A stretch of 64,000 bases of DNA from Gilliamella apis (GTDB taxonomy: Bacteria; Pseudomonadota; Gammaproteobacteria; Enterobacterales; Orbaceae): contig NZ_CP132381.1 of NCBI RefSeq assembly GCF_030758615.1, positions 1,488,001-1,552,000 on the forward strand, in the 5' to 3' direction. Made by a program: the position numbers and the translations under genes. The notes under the pieces were generated by a model. It had not been told where the DNA came from. It saw only the letters and a program-made list of their open reading frames with translations, and did no database searches. Of the stretch, positions 47,058 to 57,116 are shown in pieces (within the stretch, counting starts at the first letter, position 1; every line of letters begins with the position of its first letter).

Positions 47058-47863
47058 ATTATTTTCCTAAATTCAACCATAACCTACATAATCAATAGGG
47101 AATACTTTTGGTAAATTAATAAATGATTATTAAATGTGCTAGCTAGTAGCATCATTAACATATTTAATTAAGAATGATTATCATTTATAATGTAAATGTT
47201 TTGCTAGCAAAGGACTCCCCATATTGGGCAAAAATAACCGAATCAGTTCTAAATTCTTTTAAATTTAATTTTTTTTTAATTAATAAATTAATTTTTAGGG
47301 GAAAATATATTTGATACTCTTTAAATATTTAACGATATTAAGAATATTATTTAACTAATTCGTATTAGGTAATATTGTAAAGTAAGTGATTTGTATTCAC
47401 TATAAATGGCGGATAGTGGATAATTTTGCTAATTAATTTGCAATGAAATTGGTTGGGGAATAAGTTAGTTTGAGTTCTAGTGTTCTATTAGTCTATTTTT
47501 ATAGAGAGTGGAATATGGCTACCCGTTATTTTCAATTTACTTATAATTGAGGATAATGTTTTAATATTTTTGTGTTAATAAAAAGATGAAAATCCTAACT
47601 ATGGATAGCGAGAATATAACTTAATTAATCCATAATTTTTTCAAGAAATTAGATATTGATAGTTAGGCAGAATACGAAATTAGGCGATTAAAGACCGAAG
47701 AGAGAAAATGAACAAACTGTAATTAACTGAAAAGATTTATTGATAATAATTGTTTTCCTCAGTTATTTCTTCATTAAGATAATTATTCATTATGATTAAA
47801 AGAGAACAATATCTTATTGAAATCTCCAAATTTGTTAGATTTTTTAATTTGATTTTTTCATAA
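47058..47863. other. 800-bp AT-rich region with the receptor promoter
   Basis: The left end holds a Fur-like box (47170-47188). The rest has no intact gene. Short in-frame pieces with stops suggest decay, but I cannot identify a parent gene. An antisense ORF on the reverse strand, 47737-48021, lies opposite the pseudogene that follows and is not credible. Confidence 0.5.
47170..47188 (-). promoter_or_regulatory. Fur-like box of the siderophore receptor
   Basis: The core aatgattatcatt (47173-47185) is a perfect 13-base match to the centre of a Fur box; the outer bases match less well. It is about 115 bp before the start codon, so it may overlap a distal promoter. Confidence 0.65.
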
Positions 47864-48206
47864 TACAAAATAAAAGAAAAAATTAAGAACAAAGTAACAG
47901 CGGGAAGAGATGTACTAGGCGAATTCGTTCCTAAGTTTGCTGAGCTTAATGATGTTATATTATTTGGCGAAGTTTGGTCTAGAGAAAAAGAGCTCTCAGC
48001 AAGAGATAGAAGTTTAGTCACAGTTACGGCATTACTTGCCAGTAGTATCTTAGATAGTTCTTTACAATTTCATTTGCAGATTGCAAAAAAATAACGGTAT
48101 CACTAAGCAAAAAATAGCAGAAATTTTAACTCATGTAGCATTTTACGTTGGTTGGCCTAAAGCATGGGCTGCGTTTCGTATAGCAAAAGAGATTTGGAAA
48201 GATTAG
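47864..48206 (+). pseudogene. Carboxymuconolactone-decarboxylase-family pseudogene (frameshift, no start)
   Basis: Forward translation shows AGRDVLGEFVPKFAELNDVI, LFGEVWSREKELSARDRSLV and LHLQ-IAKK, then after a frame change NNGITKQKIAEILTHVAFYV and WPKAWAAFRIAKEIW. This is the CMD family (alkylhydroperoxidase-like). The frames join at a run of seven A near 48085-48091; six A would restore the frame. No ATG lies in frame after the stop at 47861-47863, so the 5' end is also lost. The open frame lacks the CxxC-type redox pair of AhpD. It is a degraded gene or, for the A-run only, a sequencing indel. Confidence 0.85.
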
Positions 48207-48472
48207 TTTTTACTACAGAATTACAAAGAAATTGTAAAATAAACTTGAATAAGATAATTAAATCCATTTTTTAGAAAAGATAGTGTTGAATTAATATGTA
48301 TTGAATACTATTCGTATTTATATCATTACTGACATGTTAAATTTGAAATAAAAGGTTAAAATAGCAAATAATATTTACTATGAAATTATGTAATGCCACA
48401 ATTTAAACAATGCTGATACATTGATATACCAACGAATAAGTGGATTGCGTTCTAAAAGACTAAGAACACAAA
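48207..48472. other. Intergenic AT-rich spacer
   Basis: 266 bp between the pseudogene stop and the 48473 gene. No ORF or structured element that I could support. Confidence 0.4.
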
Positions 48473-49564
48473 ATGAAAGATAATTGCCAATTTATTACTA
48501 ATAAATTTTATCGATATGACTACATTTCCTATGGACATACTGATTGTTATCGTATCATTACCAATGAGGGAGTTTATTTTTTTTATAAAAACCAATTTAT
48601 CGATGTAAGTGTCTTAGATAAATTAAATGAAGGCGATGTTATCCATATTGCTTCTCACGCACTTAATGATGGCACTTTTTGGCTCCACTGGTTAGTTTCA
48701 TGGAAAGGAGACTTGGCTATTCGTAATAAATTACATTGTGCTTTCCCTCATCCTTCTACATTAATTTTACCATTTTTGATCTTGATAGGATTTTGGCTGG
48801 ATCTTCAATTTATAACACTATTTTTAGCCACTGGGTTGTTTCTAATTTTGATATGGTGTATTTGTTCAACGCTATTTCGTTTAATAAATTTGGTTTTACC
48901 TAAACAATTTTTTTTACGTCAGCGATATCATAAATTAAAAAAAGGCGATCTTAGTTTTATGAAAACCTCGTTTTTAGAACATCGTAAAACCGTTAATTGT
49001 TCATCAACAGACTTACCTGTATATGAAGGAATTGCAACTAATATAGATAGACAATTAATTTATCGATCGGAACGAAGGAAAATATTATTTGATTTTAGCG
49101 GTGTTAGACTATTTTTCGATGAACTTGCTTTAGATAATGATCATATACCGGTTGTTTATTCTTTTTGCCATCCGACGTTTATTGCATCAGGAGATAAACT
49201 CAGTTTAATATTTGAAAATAATAAAATACATGGGATTATTAATCATACCGATGGTTCAAGCTATTTAATTCCTCATTGTATTTGGATAAGTAAACAAAAA
49301 GCGAAAACGTTATTACGTAATTGGTATTTTTATACTATTTTTGCCCCAATTGCATTTTTATTATTACAGATAATTATATATCCAATTAAAGAGTTTGATT
49401 TTATAATGAATGGTTTTTTATGGATAATATCCGGAGCACAAATTATTCCTTTACTCCTGTTACTATTTTATACACTATTTTCATATCTTAATGATCGTTC
49501 CTATGCCAAACGAGTTTTAAAATGGTTATATCAAACCACAGGACATTGGCCGAAAGAGCTCTGA
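48473..49564 (+). CDS. Unknown membrane protein (363 aa)
   Basis: Not recognised. It has a soluble N-terminal part of about 90 residues, two closely spaced helices (about 95-140; ILPFLILIGFWLDL then LFLATGLFLILIWCI), a soluble middle of about 140 residues, two helices near the end (about 285-342) and a short basic tail. This 2+2 layout with cytoplasmic loops suggests an inner-membrane protein. Start ATG 48473 with no clear ribosome binding site. It lies in a region of decaying genes. Confidence 0.65.
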   Translation: MKDNCQFITNKFYRYDYISYGHTDCYRIITNEGVYFFYKNQFIDVSVLDKLNEGDVIHIASHALNDGTFWLHWLVSWKGDLAIRNKLHCAFPHPSTLILPFLILIGFWLDLQFITLFLATGLFLILIWCICSTLFRLINLVLPKQFFLRQRYHKLKKGDLSFMKTSFLEHRKTVNCSSTDLPVYEGIATNIDRQLIYRSERRKILFDFSGVRLFFDELALDNDHIPVVYSFCHPTFIASGDKLSLIFENNKIHGIINHTDGSSYLIPHCIWISKQKAKTLLRNWYFYTIFAPIAFLLLQIIIYPIKEFDFIMNGFLWIISGAQIIPLLLLLFYTLFSYLNDRSYAKRVLKWLYQTTGHWPKEL

Positions 49565-49771
49565 ATAACAACAACTAAGCCAATATAGTTAAGATGAATT
49601 AATCTATAATTTTCGGCATGGTCTACCATTATTCAAAAATTATATACTTCATGTATGCTAAGGTTATAGTCACATCTGTAAAACGCTGTATATGGGCAAA
49701 ATAATTCTTGAAAACAGTGAATTATAAGAATAAATACTAATGTGGTTCTTTGATTACATAAAACACAGTTG

Positions 49772-50002
49772 ATGATAAATGCTTCTAAGCAGGATTTAGG
49801 TATTTGTTTTGTTTCTGAGCAATTTGTTCATGATGAGATTCAGAATGGAGAGTTAATTCCAATTTTAACCGAGTGGGTTGGTATCCCTCGTCCAGTTTAT
49901 GTGATGGTTAGAGATAGATGCTATATCCCTAATAGAGTAAAAATATTTAAACAATATATAGAGCAATACATTAAAGATGAAAATGTTAATTATCAAATTT
50001 AA
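49772..50002 (+). pseudogene. LysR-family regulator, C-terminal remnant
   Basis: The 76 residues MINASKQDLGICFVSEQFV, EIQNGELIPILTEWVGIPRP and IPNRVKIFKQYIEQYI match the end of the LysR substrate-binding domain. The N-terminal DNA-binding domain and most of the sensor domain are absent upstream, where stops occur in all frames. Probably the remains of a regulator that controlled the decayed CMD gene, though the association is inferred. Confidence 0.7.
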
Positions 50003-50238
50003 CATCTTAAATATATCCATCTGACACTTTAATTATAAAGGTTAATTGCAGTATGTTATTTATTATCTAGGTGGACATTGTATGCTTTCATAGTATAAAG
50101 ATATTTATAAATACAATGTCTATAAAGCAATAGATATAACTGTATTTTTTTGTGGCTCTATATGATTTTATACTACTAAGTGAAATATATAGTTTATCAT
50201 AGATAATAGTATGTTATGAACATCGATTGAATTTAAAT
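50003..50238. other. AT-rich gap before the tRNA genes
   Basis: 236 bp downstream of the tRNA-Gly gene on its own strand. I see no gene; a tRNA operon terminator is expected here but none is obvious. Confidence 0.4.
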
Positions 50239-50314
50239 TGGAGCGGGAAACGAGGTTCGAACTCGCGACCTCAACCTTGGCAAGGTTGCGCTCTACCAAC
50301 TGAGCTATTCCCGC
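50239..50314 (-). tRNA. glyW: tRNA-Gly (anticodon GCC)
   Basis: The reverse strand folds into a standard 76-nt tRNA with acceptor GCGGGAA / TTCCCGC, D-loop AGCTCAGTTGGTAGAGC, anticodon stem-loop AACCTTGCCAAGGTT and T-loop GTTCGAACC. CCA is encoded at 50239-50241. It follows tRNA-Leu by 17 nt. Confidence 0.96.
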
Positions 50315-50331
50315 ATGAGAAGTGTTTTAAA

Positions 50332-50419
50332 TGGTGCCCGGGGCGAGACTTGAACTCGCACGGCCAAAAAGGCCGAGGGATTTTAAATCCCTTGTGTCTA
50401 CCGATTTCACCACCCGGGC
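50332..50419 (-). tRNA. leuZ: tRNA-Leu (anticodon TAA)
   Basis: 88-nt tRNA with long variable arm (CTCGGCCTTTTTGGCCG region), anticodon loop ATTTAAAAT, acceptor GCCCGGG / CCCGGGC and encoded CCA. It lies 213 bp past the pgsA stop, in the same direction. E. coli has glyW-cysT-leuZ here; the Cys tRNA is absent and the order is reversed. Confidence 0.96.
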
Positions 50420-50632
50420 TCAAAACTTAGTACCGAAGGGTAACTGCGCTTTGGATGCTGTGCATTTTACCTATCTTATCATTTCAGTCAATAAAAATTT
50501 TAAATTAATCGTTTGATTGCTCAATGTTTGACTGATTCGAGGTTAAATTGCTCAATTTTTTCGTTTTTAACTAAAGTGCAATGCTATTTTTTCAATTTGA
50601 ATATTTAGACATTACACATCAAATTTATTATG

Positions 50633-51187
50633 TTAATCGTTATCTAATAAATCGACTTGAGCAACCCATAAATATTGAATCATCGATAATAGGGTTAATA
50701 CTGTAGCAATAAACAAGGCTGCAAGTCCGGCATAAATAACTAGATCGCAAGGTCTCCAAAGTAACCATGTTAATGCAGTCATTTGAGCAATAGTTTTTAT
50801 TTTACCAATTGATGAGACGGCAACATTATTTCGTTTACCAATTTCAGCCATCCATTCTCTTAATGCTGAAATGATGATCTCTCGAGAGACGATGATGATT
50901 GCTGGAATAGAAATCCACCATGTTTGATAATATTGGGTTATTAAAACTAAAGCGATAGTGACCATAATTTTATCGGCAACAGGATCTAAAAAGGCACCAA
51001 ATTTAGTAGTTTGGCCTAATCGACGAGCGAGGTAACCATCAAAAACATCTGTTACTGCAGCTATTAAGAATATTAATGATGAAAAAAAGCCAGACCATTC
51101 ATGAGGAAATAGATAAAATGCCAACACAAAAAAAGGAATAAGTATTACTCGAAATAATGTTAAAAATGTAGGTAAGTTGATTTTCAT
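50633..51187 (-). CDS. pgsA: CDP-diacylglycerol--glycerol-3-phosphate 3-phosphatidyltransferase
   Basis: Inner-membrane enzyme (184 aa) of phosphatidylglycerol synthesis. The CDP-alcohol phosphotransferase signature [20 protein letters not shown] continues with LDPVADK, giving the pattern D-G-x2-A-R-x8-G-x3-D-x3-D. Four to six hydrophobic helices are visible. Its position after uvrC and before tRNA genes matches E. coli. It starts 107 bp after the uvrC stop. Confidence 0.97.
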   Translation of the reverse strand: MKINLPTFLTLFRVILIPFFVLAFYLFPHEWSGFFSSLIFLIAAVTDVFDGYLARRLGQTTKFGAFLDPVADKIMVTIALVLITQYYQTWWISIPAIIIVSREIIISALREWMAEIGKRNNVAVSSIGKIKTIAQMTALTWLLWRPCDLVIYAGLAALFIATVLTLLSMIQYLWVAQVDLLDND

Positions 51188-51294
51188 GTGACATTAGCTC
51201 ATTTTGTCTTATTAATCAATTGGTTAGTGATAATTAAAAAAACAGTGTTTTCTTACTGATTATGTTGCCTGAAAAATGTTAATTTTTCAATGTG

Positions 51295-53130
51295 TTATTG
51301 CTGTAAATTTAGATAAATTTTTTCAGCTAGCGATTTGGATATGCCTTGTACTTGGGCTATTTCATCTATACTAGCATTTTTTAGCTCTCTAAGTCCGCCA
51401 AAATGTTTTAATAATGCTTGGCGTCTTTTTCCGCCAACGCCTTCTATATGTTCTAATGCACTATCAGTTAATTGTTTAACACCTTTTTTACGCTGACCTA
51501 CAATCGCATGGTCATGTGATGCGTTACGGATTTGTTGAATTAATAATAGAGCAGGGGAATGATCATCTAAATAATAACCTTTACCATGGGCTTCAAAGAA
51601 GAGTGTTTCTAAACCTTCTTTACGCTCAGCACCTTTAGCCACCCCGATTAAAATAGGATGATGTTTATCCCAGTTTACCTGTAACTTCTCAAATACTTGT
51701 AAAGCTTGATTAAGTTGTCCTTTACCACCATCAATAAAGATAATATCAGGGATTTTATCTTCAGGGAGATCTTTTTTACTATAACGGCGAGTTAATACCT
51801 GTTCCATTGCTGCATAGTCATCACCTGGGGTGATACCGCTAATATTATAGCGACGGAATTCAGATTTAACCGGTCCTTTATCATCAAACACAACACAAGA
51901 AGCGATAGTGTTTTTGCCCATAAAATGGCTGATATCAAAACATTCCATTCTATTGATTTTCTTAATACCCAAAAAGGCTTTTAAAGCATCATATCTTTGT
52001 TTAATGGTTGAGTTTTCTAATAGTTTATTTTTAACTTCCGTTTGAGCGTTAACTGTTGCAATATTTAATAATTTAAGATTATCACCTTTTGGTTCATCAA
52101 CTAATTTAACTTGATGTTCGGCGACGATGGATAAAGTTTCTTCCATCGCTTGTTTATCTGACAACGAAAAATTCAGAAGAATTTTCTTTGGAATATTCCT
52201 GTTTTGATTACCTTGTAGATAAAATTGTCCTAAAAATGTCTCAATAACTTCTTCAAGTTCAGTGTTAGAGGGAACTTTAGGAAAATAAGAACGATGGCCA
52301 AATGTTTGTCCATTACGGATAAAAAGTACATAAATACAAGCTAGGCCGAGTTCATAATGAAAACCAATTACATCTAAATTATCATTATTATTGTAGATAG
52401 CTTGTTTTTCATTAATGTGTTTGATTGCTTGTAACTGATCACGTAGCGCTGCTGCTTTTTCAAAATTAAGCTCACTACTAGCTTTCAACATATCAGCAGT
52501 GATTTTTTTTAAGATTTCATCTGACTGTCCAGATAAAAATAATCTAACATAATTCACTTGTTCATTGTAATCTTCATCGCTGACTAAACCCGGTACACAA
52601 GGGCCTAAACAACGTTTAATTTGGTACTGCAAACAAGGACGTGTTCGATTACGATAAGTACTATTAAGACATTGCCTTATCGGAAAGGTTTTTTGTAATA
52701 ATGCAAGAATTTGTTTAACTGCATAGCCACTAGGGTAAGGGCCAAAAAACTCATCTTTTTTACGATTAACTGCTCCGCGGTATAAAGATAATTGTGGATG
52801 GCGTTCTTTACTTAATTTAATAAACGGATAGCTTTTGTCATCTTTAAGTAAAACATTATATCGTGGTTGATATTTTTTGATATAAGTCTGTTCAAGTAAA
52901 AGTGCTTCTGTTTCGGTATTGGTGATGGTAAATTCTACGCGATGAATATGACTCACCAATCGATCGGTTTTGATGGTTTTTTTACTACTATTAAAGTAAC
53001 TTTTTAAACGATTATTGAGGTCTTTCGCTTTTCCCACATAAATGACGGTATCTTTATCATTAAACATTTGATAGATACCTGGTTTATGTGGGACAGTTTT
53101 TAAGAAAGATACAGAATCAAATTGGCTCAT
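51295..53130 (-). CDS. uvrC: Excinuclease ABC subunit C
   Basis: Nucleotide excision repair nuclease of 611 aa. Domains in order: GIY-YIG nuclease at the N-terminus ([20 protein letters not shown], about 17-36), cysteine cluster region, UVR domain ([16 protein letters not shown], about 200), RNase H-like second nuclease ([18 protein letters not shown]), and two helix-hairpin-helix motifs at the end ([21 protein letters not shown] and [14 protein letters not shown]). I start at ATG 53130 (MSQFDSVSF), one base after the artM stop; a TTG at 53142 would overlap artM. It is co-linear with artPJQM and pgsA. Confidence 0.96.
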   Translation of the reverse strand: MSQFDSVSFLKTVPHKPGIYQMFNDKDTVIYVGKAKDLNNRLKSYFNSSKKTIKTDRLVSHIHRVEFTITNTETEALLLEQTYIKKYQPRYNVLLKDDKSYPFIKLSKERHPQLSLYRGAVNRKKDEFFGPYPSGYAVKQILALLQKTFPIRQCLNSTYRNRTRPCLQYQIKRCLGPCVPGLVSDEDYNEQVNYVRLFLSGQSDEILKKITADMLKASSELNFEKAAALRDQLQAIKHINEKQAIYNNNDNLDVIGFHYELGLACIYVLFIRNGQTFGHRSYFPKVPSNTELEEVIETFLGQFYLQGNQNRNIPKKILLNFSLSDKQAMEETLSIVAEHQVKLVDEPKGDNLKLLNIATVNAQTEVKNKLLENSTIKQRYDALKAFLGIKKINRMECFDISHFMGKNTIASCVVFDDKGPVKSEFRRYNISGITPGDDYAAMEQVLTRRYSKKDLPEDKIPDIIFIDGGKGQLNQALQVFEKLQVNWDKHHPILIGVAKGAERKEGLETLFFEAHGKGYYLDDHSPALLLIQQIRNASHDHAIVGQRKKGVKQLTDSALEHIEGVGGKRRQALLKHFGGLRELKNASIDEIAQVQGISKSLAEKIYLNLQQ

Positions 53131-53131
53131 A

Positions 53132-53809
53132 TTAATTTTCAAAGGTGAGGGCTTTTTTCTCTATTATCCTCATAATGGTGCTTAAAATACCATTTATCAA
53201 GAGGTAGATAAGCCCTGCAACAACAAAAATTGAGAAGTCATAGTATTCACCATTTAGTGTATTACTATATCCCATAAGATCCATAACAGGAATCATTGAT
53301 GCTAGTGCAGTTCCTTTAACTACGAAGACAACTTCATTAGAGTAAGTAGACAGTGCTCGTTTTAATGCATATGGCATTACAATTTTAAGTGTTTGTCTTT
53401 TATTCATGCCTAATGCACTACATGCTTGCCATTGTCCTTGTGGAACAGCTTTTAAAGCACCATAGAAAATTTGAGTAGTGTAAGCTGCACTATTAAGCGT
53501 TAAAGCTAAATAAGCGCAAAACCATGGCGATGAAATAAATTCATAAAAAGCGGGTACTTTACTTAAAATTTCGCCAAATTGTGAAGGTCCATAATAGATT
53601 AAAAAAAGTTGTACCAATAAAGGTGAACCAGTAAAAATAACAATATAACCACGTATCGTTTTAGTTAAAAACTTCGAATTTAAAGATAAAAGACAAGAAA
53701 AAAAGATAGCTAAAAAACCAGCTGATAATATGCCTGCAATACTTAAGCTTAAAGTATCAGGTAGACCTTGAAGAATGATTTTTAGATAGTAAATAAAATT
53801 ATCAGACAT
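53132..53809 (-). CDS. artM: Arginine ABC transporter permease ArtM
   Basis: Inner-membrane permease of 225 aa from the polar amino acid family, third membrane partner of ArtPJQ. It has about five helices and the permease coupling motif region [31 protein letters not shown]. The order artP-artJ-artQ-artM and tight spacing (9 bp after artQ, 1 bp before uvrC) support the assignment. Confidence 0.93.
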   Translation of the reverse strand: MSDNFIYYLKIILQGLPDTLSLSIAGILSAGFLAIFFSCLLSLNSKFLTKTIRGYIVIFTGSPLLVQLFLIYYGPSQFGEILSKVPAFYEFISSPWFCAYLALTLNSAAYTTQIFYGALKAVPQGQWQACSALGMNKRQTLKIVMPYALKRALSTYSNEVVFVVKGTALASMIPVMDLMGYSNTLNGEYYDFSIFVVAGLIYLLINGILSTIMRIIEKKALTFEN

Positions 53810-53818
53810 AAAATGACC

Positions 53819-54595
53819 TTACTGACTATTAGCTGATGACGGTTGTTCAAATTTGGTAGAACGTTTTTCAATACGAGAAATAACTCGTTGACTTAAAACT
53901 GATATCACTAAATAAACAAGCATAGCAATAAAATACCATAAGAAAGGTTGGTTGGTTCTTGCAACAATTGTTTTGGTTTGCATCATTAAATCATCAATCG
54001 CTATCGCAGATACAAGGGCGGTATCTTTTAATAAAATTAACCATTGATTACTCAAACCAGGTAATGCATGGCGCCACATTTGCGGCATTATTATACGGAA
54101 AAAAGTACGAGATTTACTAAGGCCTAATACTTGAGCTGCTTGTTTTTGTCCACTTGGAATCGCTTTAAATGCTCCACGTAAAGTTTGAGATGCATAAACA
54201 GCATAAAGTAAGGATAAAGCAAAAACACCGCATAAAAATGGATCTGGCTGAGTATTTTCAATATTCATTTTTACGGTAAATGATGTAAAACCAAGTGGAA
54301 TGGTAAAACCATCATCTAATGCCATCAATAACAGCGGTAAACCTGTATAGATTGCCACCACAATTAATAATTCAGGTAAAGCCCGAATAGTTAAATTAAA
54401 TAGTGACATTAACCATGCAACAGGTTTGAAAGGAACTGATTCTAAAATAGTAAAAATGAACGCAAAAAACATGCCGACAATTAACGATACAAAAGCTAGT
54501 GATAACGTTATTGTGGTTGCTTTAGTTAGCGGCAAAATATACCCATCCATAGAAGAGAGTAACCAGTCGATACCGTGTGCAAAAAAGTCTGACAT
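53819..54595 (-). CDS. artQ: Arginine ABC transporter permease ArtQ
   Basis: Inner-membrane permease of 258 aa, longer at the N-terminus than ArtM. It has about five helices and the coupling region IPSGQKQAAQVLGLSKSRTFFRIIMPQMWRHALPG. It has a short disordered tail (KRSTKFEQPSSANSQ). It follows the artJ gene after an 83-bp gap that contains a strong hairpin. Confidence 0.93.
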   Translation of the reverse strand: MSDFFAHGIDWLLSSMDGYILPLTKATTITLSLAFVSLIVGMFFAFIFTILESVPFKPVAWLMSLFNLTIRALPELLIVVAIYTGLPLLLMALDDGFTIPLGFTSFTVKMNIENTQPDPFLCGVFALSLLYAVYASQTLRGAFKAIPSGQKQAAQVLGLSKSRTFFRIIMPQMWRHALPGLSNQWLILLKDTALVSAIAIDDLMMQTKTIVARTNQPFLWYFIAMLVYLVISVLSQRVISRIEKRSTKFEQPSSANSQ

Positions 54596-54625
54596 AAAAA
54601 AACCGTAATTAATTTAAAAAATAAA

Positions 54626-54648
54626 CTCGCCGCAGAGTATGCGGCGAG
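54626..54648 (-). terminator. Stable hairpin between artJ and artQ
   Basis: Perfect nine-bp GC-rich stem ctcgccgca / tgcggcgag with a GAGTA loop, 30 bp past the artJ stop. On the reverse strand it is followed by tttattttttaaat, so it can attenuate transcription or protect the artJ mRNA end, giving more binding protein than permease. Confidence 0.75.
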
Positions 54649-54678
54649 ATCTCAAAATACAGATTTTAGTAAATAATA

Positions 54679-55413
54679 TTATTTACTAAACCATTTTTTA
54701 TAGATAATATCTAATTCACCATTTGCTTTTAATTTATCAATTGCTTGGTTGAATTGTTCAAGTAATTGATCATTTCCTTGACGTAAAGCGATACCTAAGC
54801 CTTCACCAAAAAATTCATGATCGGTAATTTTGTCACCTAAAGCAACAATGTCAGCATCTTTACCTAACCATTCTCCAGCAACAAATGAGCTTGAGACAAT
54901 GGCATCAATACGTTTTGCTTTTAAATCTAGAAAAGCAAATTGATAGCTGTCATAACTGACTGCTTTAACATCAGGGTACTTTTCATTTAAGTATTTTGAA
55001 TAAGTTGTACCTTTCTGGATGCCAACTTTTTTACCTTTCAATTGATCAAGACTGGTTAAAGAGTCTTTTAAAGTAATGAATTGGATTGAGCTGTCGTCGT
55101 AGTAGATTTTAGTAAATGCAACTTGTTTTTGACGCTCTGGAGTAACATCAATACCTGCAATTGCTGCATCAATTCGTCGAGTTTTAAGGCTAGGAATTAA
55201 ACCATCGAATGATTGGTTAACAATTTTGCAAGATACTTTCATTTCTTCACAAAGTTTATTCATAACATCGATATCGAAACCAACAATTTCATTTTTATCG
55301 TTAGTAAATTCGAATGGCGCATAAGTTGCTTCGGTACCAATAGTTAATGTTTCTGCTGCTTGAGCTGCAAAAGCAGATCCAGCAAATAAAATCGCTAGTA
55401 ATGTTTTTTTCAT
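54679..55413 (-). CDS. artJ: Arginine-binding periplasmic protein ArtJ/ArtI
   Basis: Binding protein of 244 aa with a signal peptide (MKKTLLAILFAGSAFAAQA). The mature part has LTIGTEATYAPFEFTNDKNEIVGFDIDVM, GLIPSLKTRRIDAAIAGIDVTPERQKQV and KKVGIQKGTTYSKYL, standard for the lysine/arginine/ornithine group. I start at ATG 55413 rather than upstream. The gene lies between the ATPase and permease genes; E. coli has artI in this place. Confidence 0.92.
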   Translation of the reverse strand: MKKTLLAILFAGSAFAAQAAETLTIGTEATYAPFEFTNDKNEIVGFDIDVMNKLCEEMKVSCKIVNQSFDGLIPSLKTRRIDAAIAGIDVTPERQKQVAFTKIYYDDSSIQFITLKDSLTSLDQLKGKKVGIQKGTTYSKYLNEKYPDVKAVSYDSYQFAFLDLKAKRIDAIVSSSFVAGEWLGKDADIVALGDKITDHEFFGEGLGIALRQGNDQLLEQFNQAIDKLKANGELDIIYKKWFSK

Positions 55414-55442
55414 ATTTCCACCCAATCTGGTTTTAATTAATG

Positions 55443-56171
55443 TTAGTGTGATAGATAAGCTTTAAACTCTTCGGTTTTTGGATGAGCAAAACACTCAAGT
55501 TGTCCCTGCTCAATAATCTTACCTTGTTCCATGTAAATCACTTGTGAAGCAACTTTACGCGCAAAATCGACTTCATGAGTAACAATAATTTGTGTAATTC
55601 CGGTTTGTGACAGTTCATTAATAATCTCAGCAATTTGTGATGTAATTGCTGGATCTAATGCCGCTGTTGGTTCATCAAATAACAAAATTTTCGGTTCCAT
55701 CATTAATGCTCTGGCAATAGCAACACGTTGCTGTTGACCACCAGAAAGATGGAGAGGGTAGCGATGCGCCATTTCATCAATTTGTAAACGAGCTAAAATT
55801 GACATTGCTTTATCACTAGCTTCTTTTTTCGATAATTTTAATACTTGGCATGGTGCTTCAATCAGATTTTCCAAAACAGTTAAATGTGGCCATAGGTTGT
55901 AATTTTGAAAAACCATGCCAACATTTTTGCGTAATGTTCGAATAGTGGATTCACTTATCTTTTGCGAAAAATCGAAATGTGAATCGGCAATCGTCATTTC
56001 ACCTGATGTGGGAATTTCAAGTAAATTAAATACTTTCAACAAAGAACTTTTGCCTGCACCACTTTGACCAAGTAAAACAATTGTTTCACCCAAAGGGTAA
56101 CATAACGAGACGTCATTCAATGCCTGATGAGTACCATAAAAACAGTTAATATGGCTTAATTCAATATTCAT
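55443..56171 (-). CDS. artP: Arginine ABC transporter ATPase ArtP
   Basis: ATPase subunit of 242 aa, close to E. coli ArtP in [32 protein letters not shown] and [37 protein letters not shown]. The Walker A is GQSGAGKSS (about 35-43). First gene of the artPJQM-uvrC-pgsA direction. The start codon is ATG 56171. Confidence 0.96.
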   Translation of the reverse strand: MNIELSHINCFYGTHQALNDVSLCYPLGETIVLLGQSGAGKSSLLKVFNLLEIPTSGEMTIADSHFDFSQKISESTIRTLRKNVGMVFQNYNLWPHLTVLENLIEAPCQVLKLSKKEASDKAMSILARLQIDEMAHRYPLHLSGGQQQRVAIARALMMEPKILLFDEPTAALDPAITSQIAEIINELSQTGITQIIVTHEVDFARKVASQVIYMEQGKIIEQGQLECFAHPKTEEFKAYLSH

Positions 56172-56467
56172 TAGTATTAGATAAATTATTTAAATTTTAA
56201 TTGACTAAATATTACTTTTTTTTGCATAAAAATGCAATCTAAATTATTAGACAATCAATTTTATGATAGATTGTTAGCCAAAAAATATTAGTTTTAAATT
56301 TTTACTGCTTAGTTTCATATTCAATCAAAGCGTTATAATTAAAAATATCTACTAGGCTGATATTTTATGTTTGGAAAATGCGACATTCAGTAATAATTTA
56401 ACCAATTCCTATGAATTAATAATTTAAAAAACCCCTTTCCTCAAAATTTTATAGGTTTTAATCAAAC

Positions 56468-57115
56468 TTAATCATTATTACTTATGATAGGGATAATAGG
56501 TCCAAGATATTTAGGTTTTTTATTCATTATATACAAATCAATAAAAGCACTAACACGAGCGAACATCTCGCGGATACGAACTAACTTCATGCTCTTTGGG
56601 GCAGGAACGGCAAAACACTGTGCTTGAATATCTTGCGCAAGAGCAATAAAAATGGCTCGTTCACAATGGAACTCTTGCGTAATTATAGTAAAATCATCAG
56701 CATTAAAAACTTTATTAGCCCGAACAACTGAATCGAAGGTTCTAAAACCAGCATAATCTAATACAATTGATTCTCTAGGAATACCAGCTTTAATCAAATC
56801 TTTTTGCATTGTGATTGGTTCATTATAATTTAAATGCGCATTATCACCACTGACTAATAAATAATCGACTTTTCCTTGCCAATATAGATCAATAGCGCCA
56901 TCGATGCGATTGCGATAAAAGCCGTTTATACCACCACCTTTTACATATTTAGATGTACCTAATACTACACCAATTGTTCGATAGGGAAGTTTATTTTCAT
57001 CATGATAAATGTAGGGGGCCGTTTTATAGCTTATCCAATAGTCGAGACTAAGTATTACCGTTATTAAAAACAATAGGAAGGTAATTAAATAAGTTATTAA
57101 CTTTTTTAATATCAT
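56468..57115 (-). CDS. sanA: SanA/YdcF-type membrane protein
   Basis: 215-aa protein with one N-terminal membrane helix (LITYLITFLLFLITVILSLD) and a periplasmic DUF218 domain: GVVLGTSKYVKGGGINGFYRNRIDGAI, LLVSGDNAHLNYNEP and FTIITQEFHCERAIFIA. SanA affects the envelope barrier to vancomycin at high temperature in E. coli. It starts 1 bp after yohK ends, so it belongs to the yohJ-yohK-sanA unit. Confidence 0.92.
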   Translation of the reverse strand: MILKKLITYLITFLLFLITVILSLDYWISYKTAPYIYHDENKLPYRTIGVVLGTSKYVKGGGINGFYRNRIDGAIDLYWQGKVDYLLVSGDNAHLNYNEPITMQKDLIKAGIPRESIVLDYAGFRTFDSVVRANKVFNADDFTIITQEFHCERAIFIALAQDIQAQCFAVPAPKSMKLVRIREMFARVSAFIDLYIMNKKPKYLGPIIPIISNND

Positions 57116-57116
57116 G

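Noticed and set aside
47640..47725. A MerR-like remnant
   Set aside because: The short translation has a stop and only vague resemblance; not enough to support a call.
47737..48021. A 94-aa reverse ORF
   Set aside because: It lies antisense to the clear CMD-family coding traces on the other strand and has a low-complexity, Ser/Leu-rich translation.
47058..50238. A mobile element as cause of the decayed region
   Set aside because: No transposase, terminal inverted repeats or target duplications were found; gradual decay explains it.
50227..50516. Two forward ORFs over the tRNA genes
   Set aside because: Their translations come from tRNA sequence; the reverse strand folds into two complete tRNAs.
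53131..53142. Upstream TTG start of uvrC overlapping artM
   Set aside because: The ATG at 53130 gives the usual UvrC N-terminus and avoids the overlap; no good ribosome site supports the TTG.
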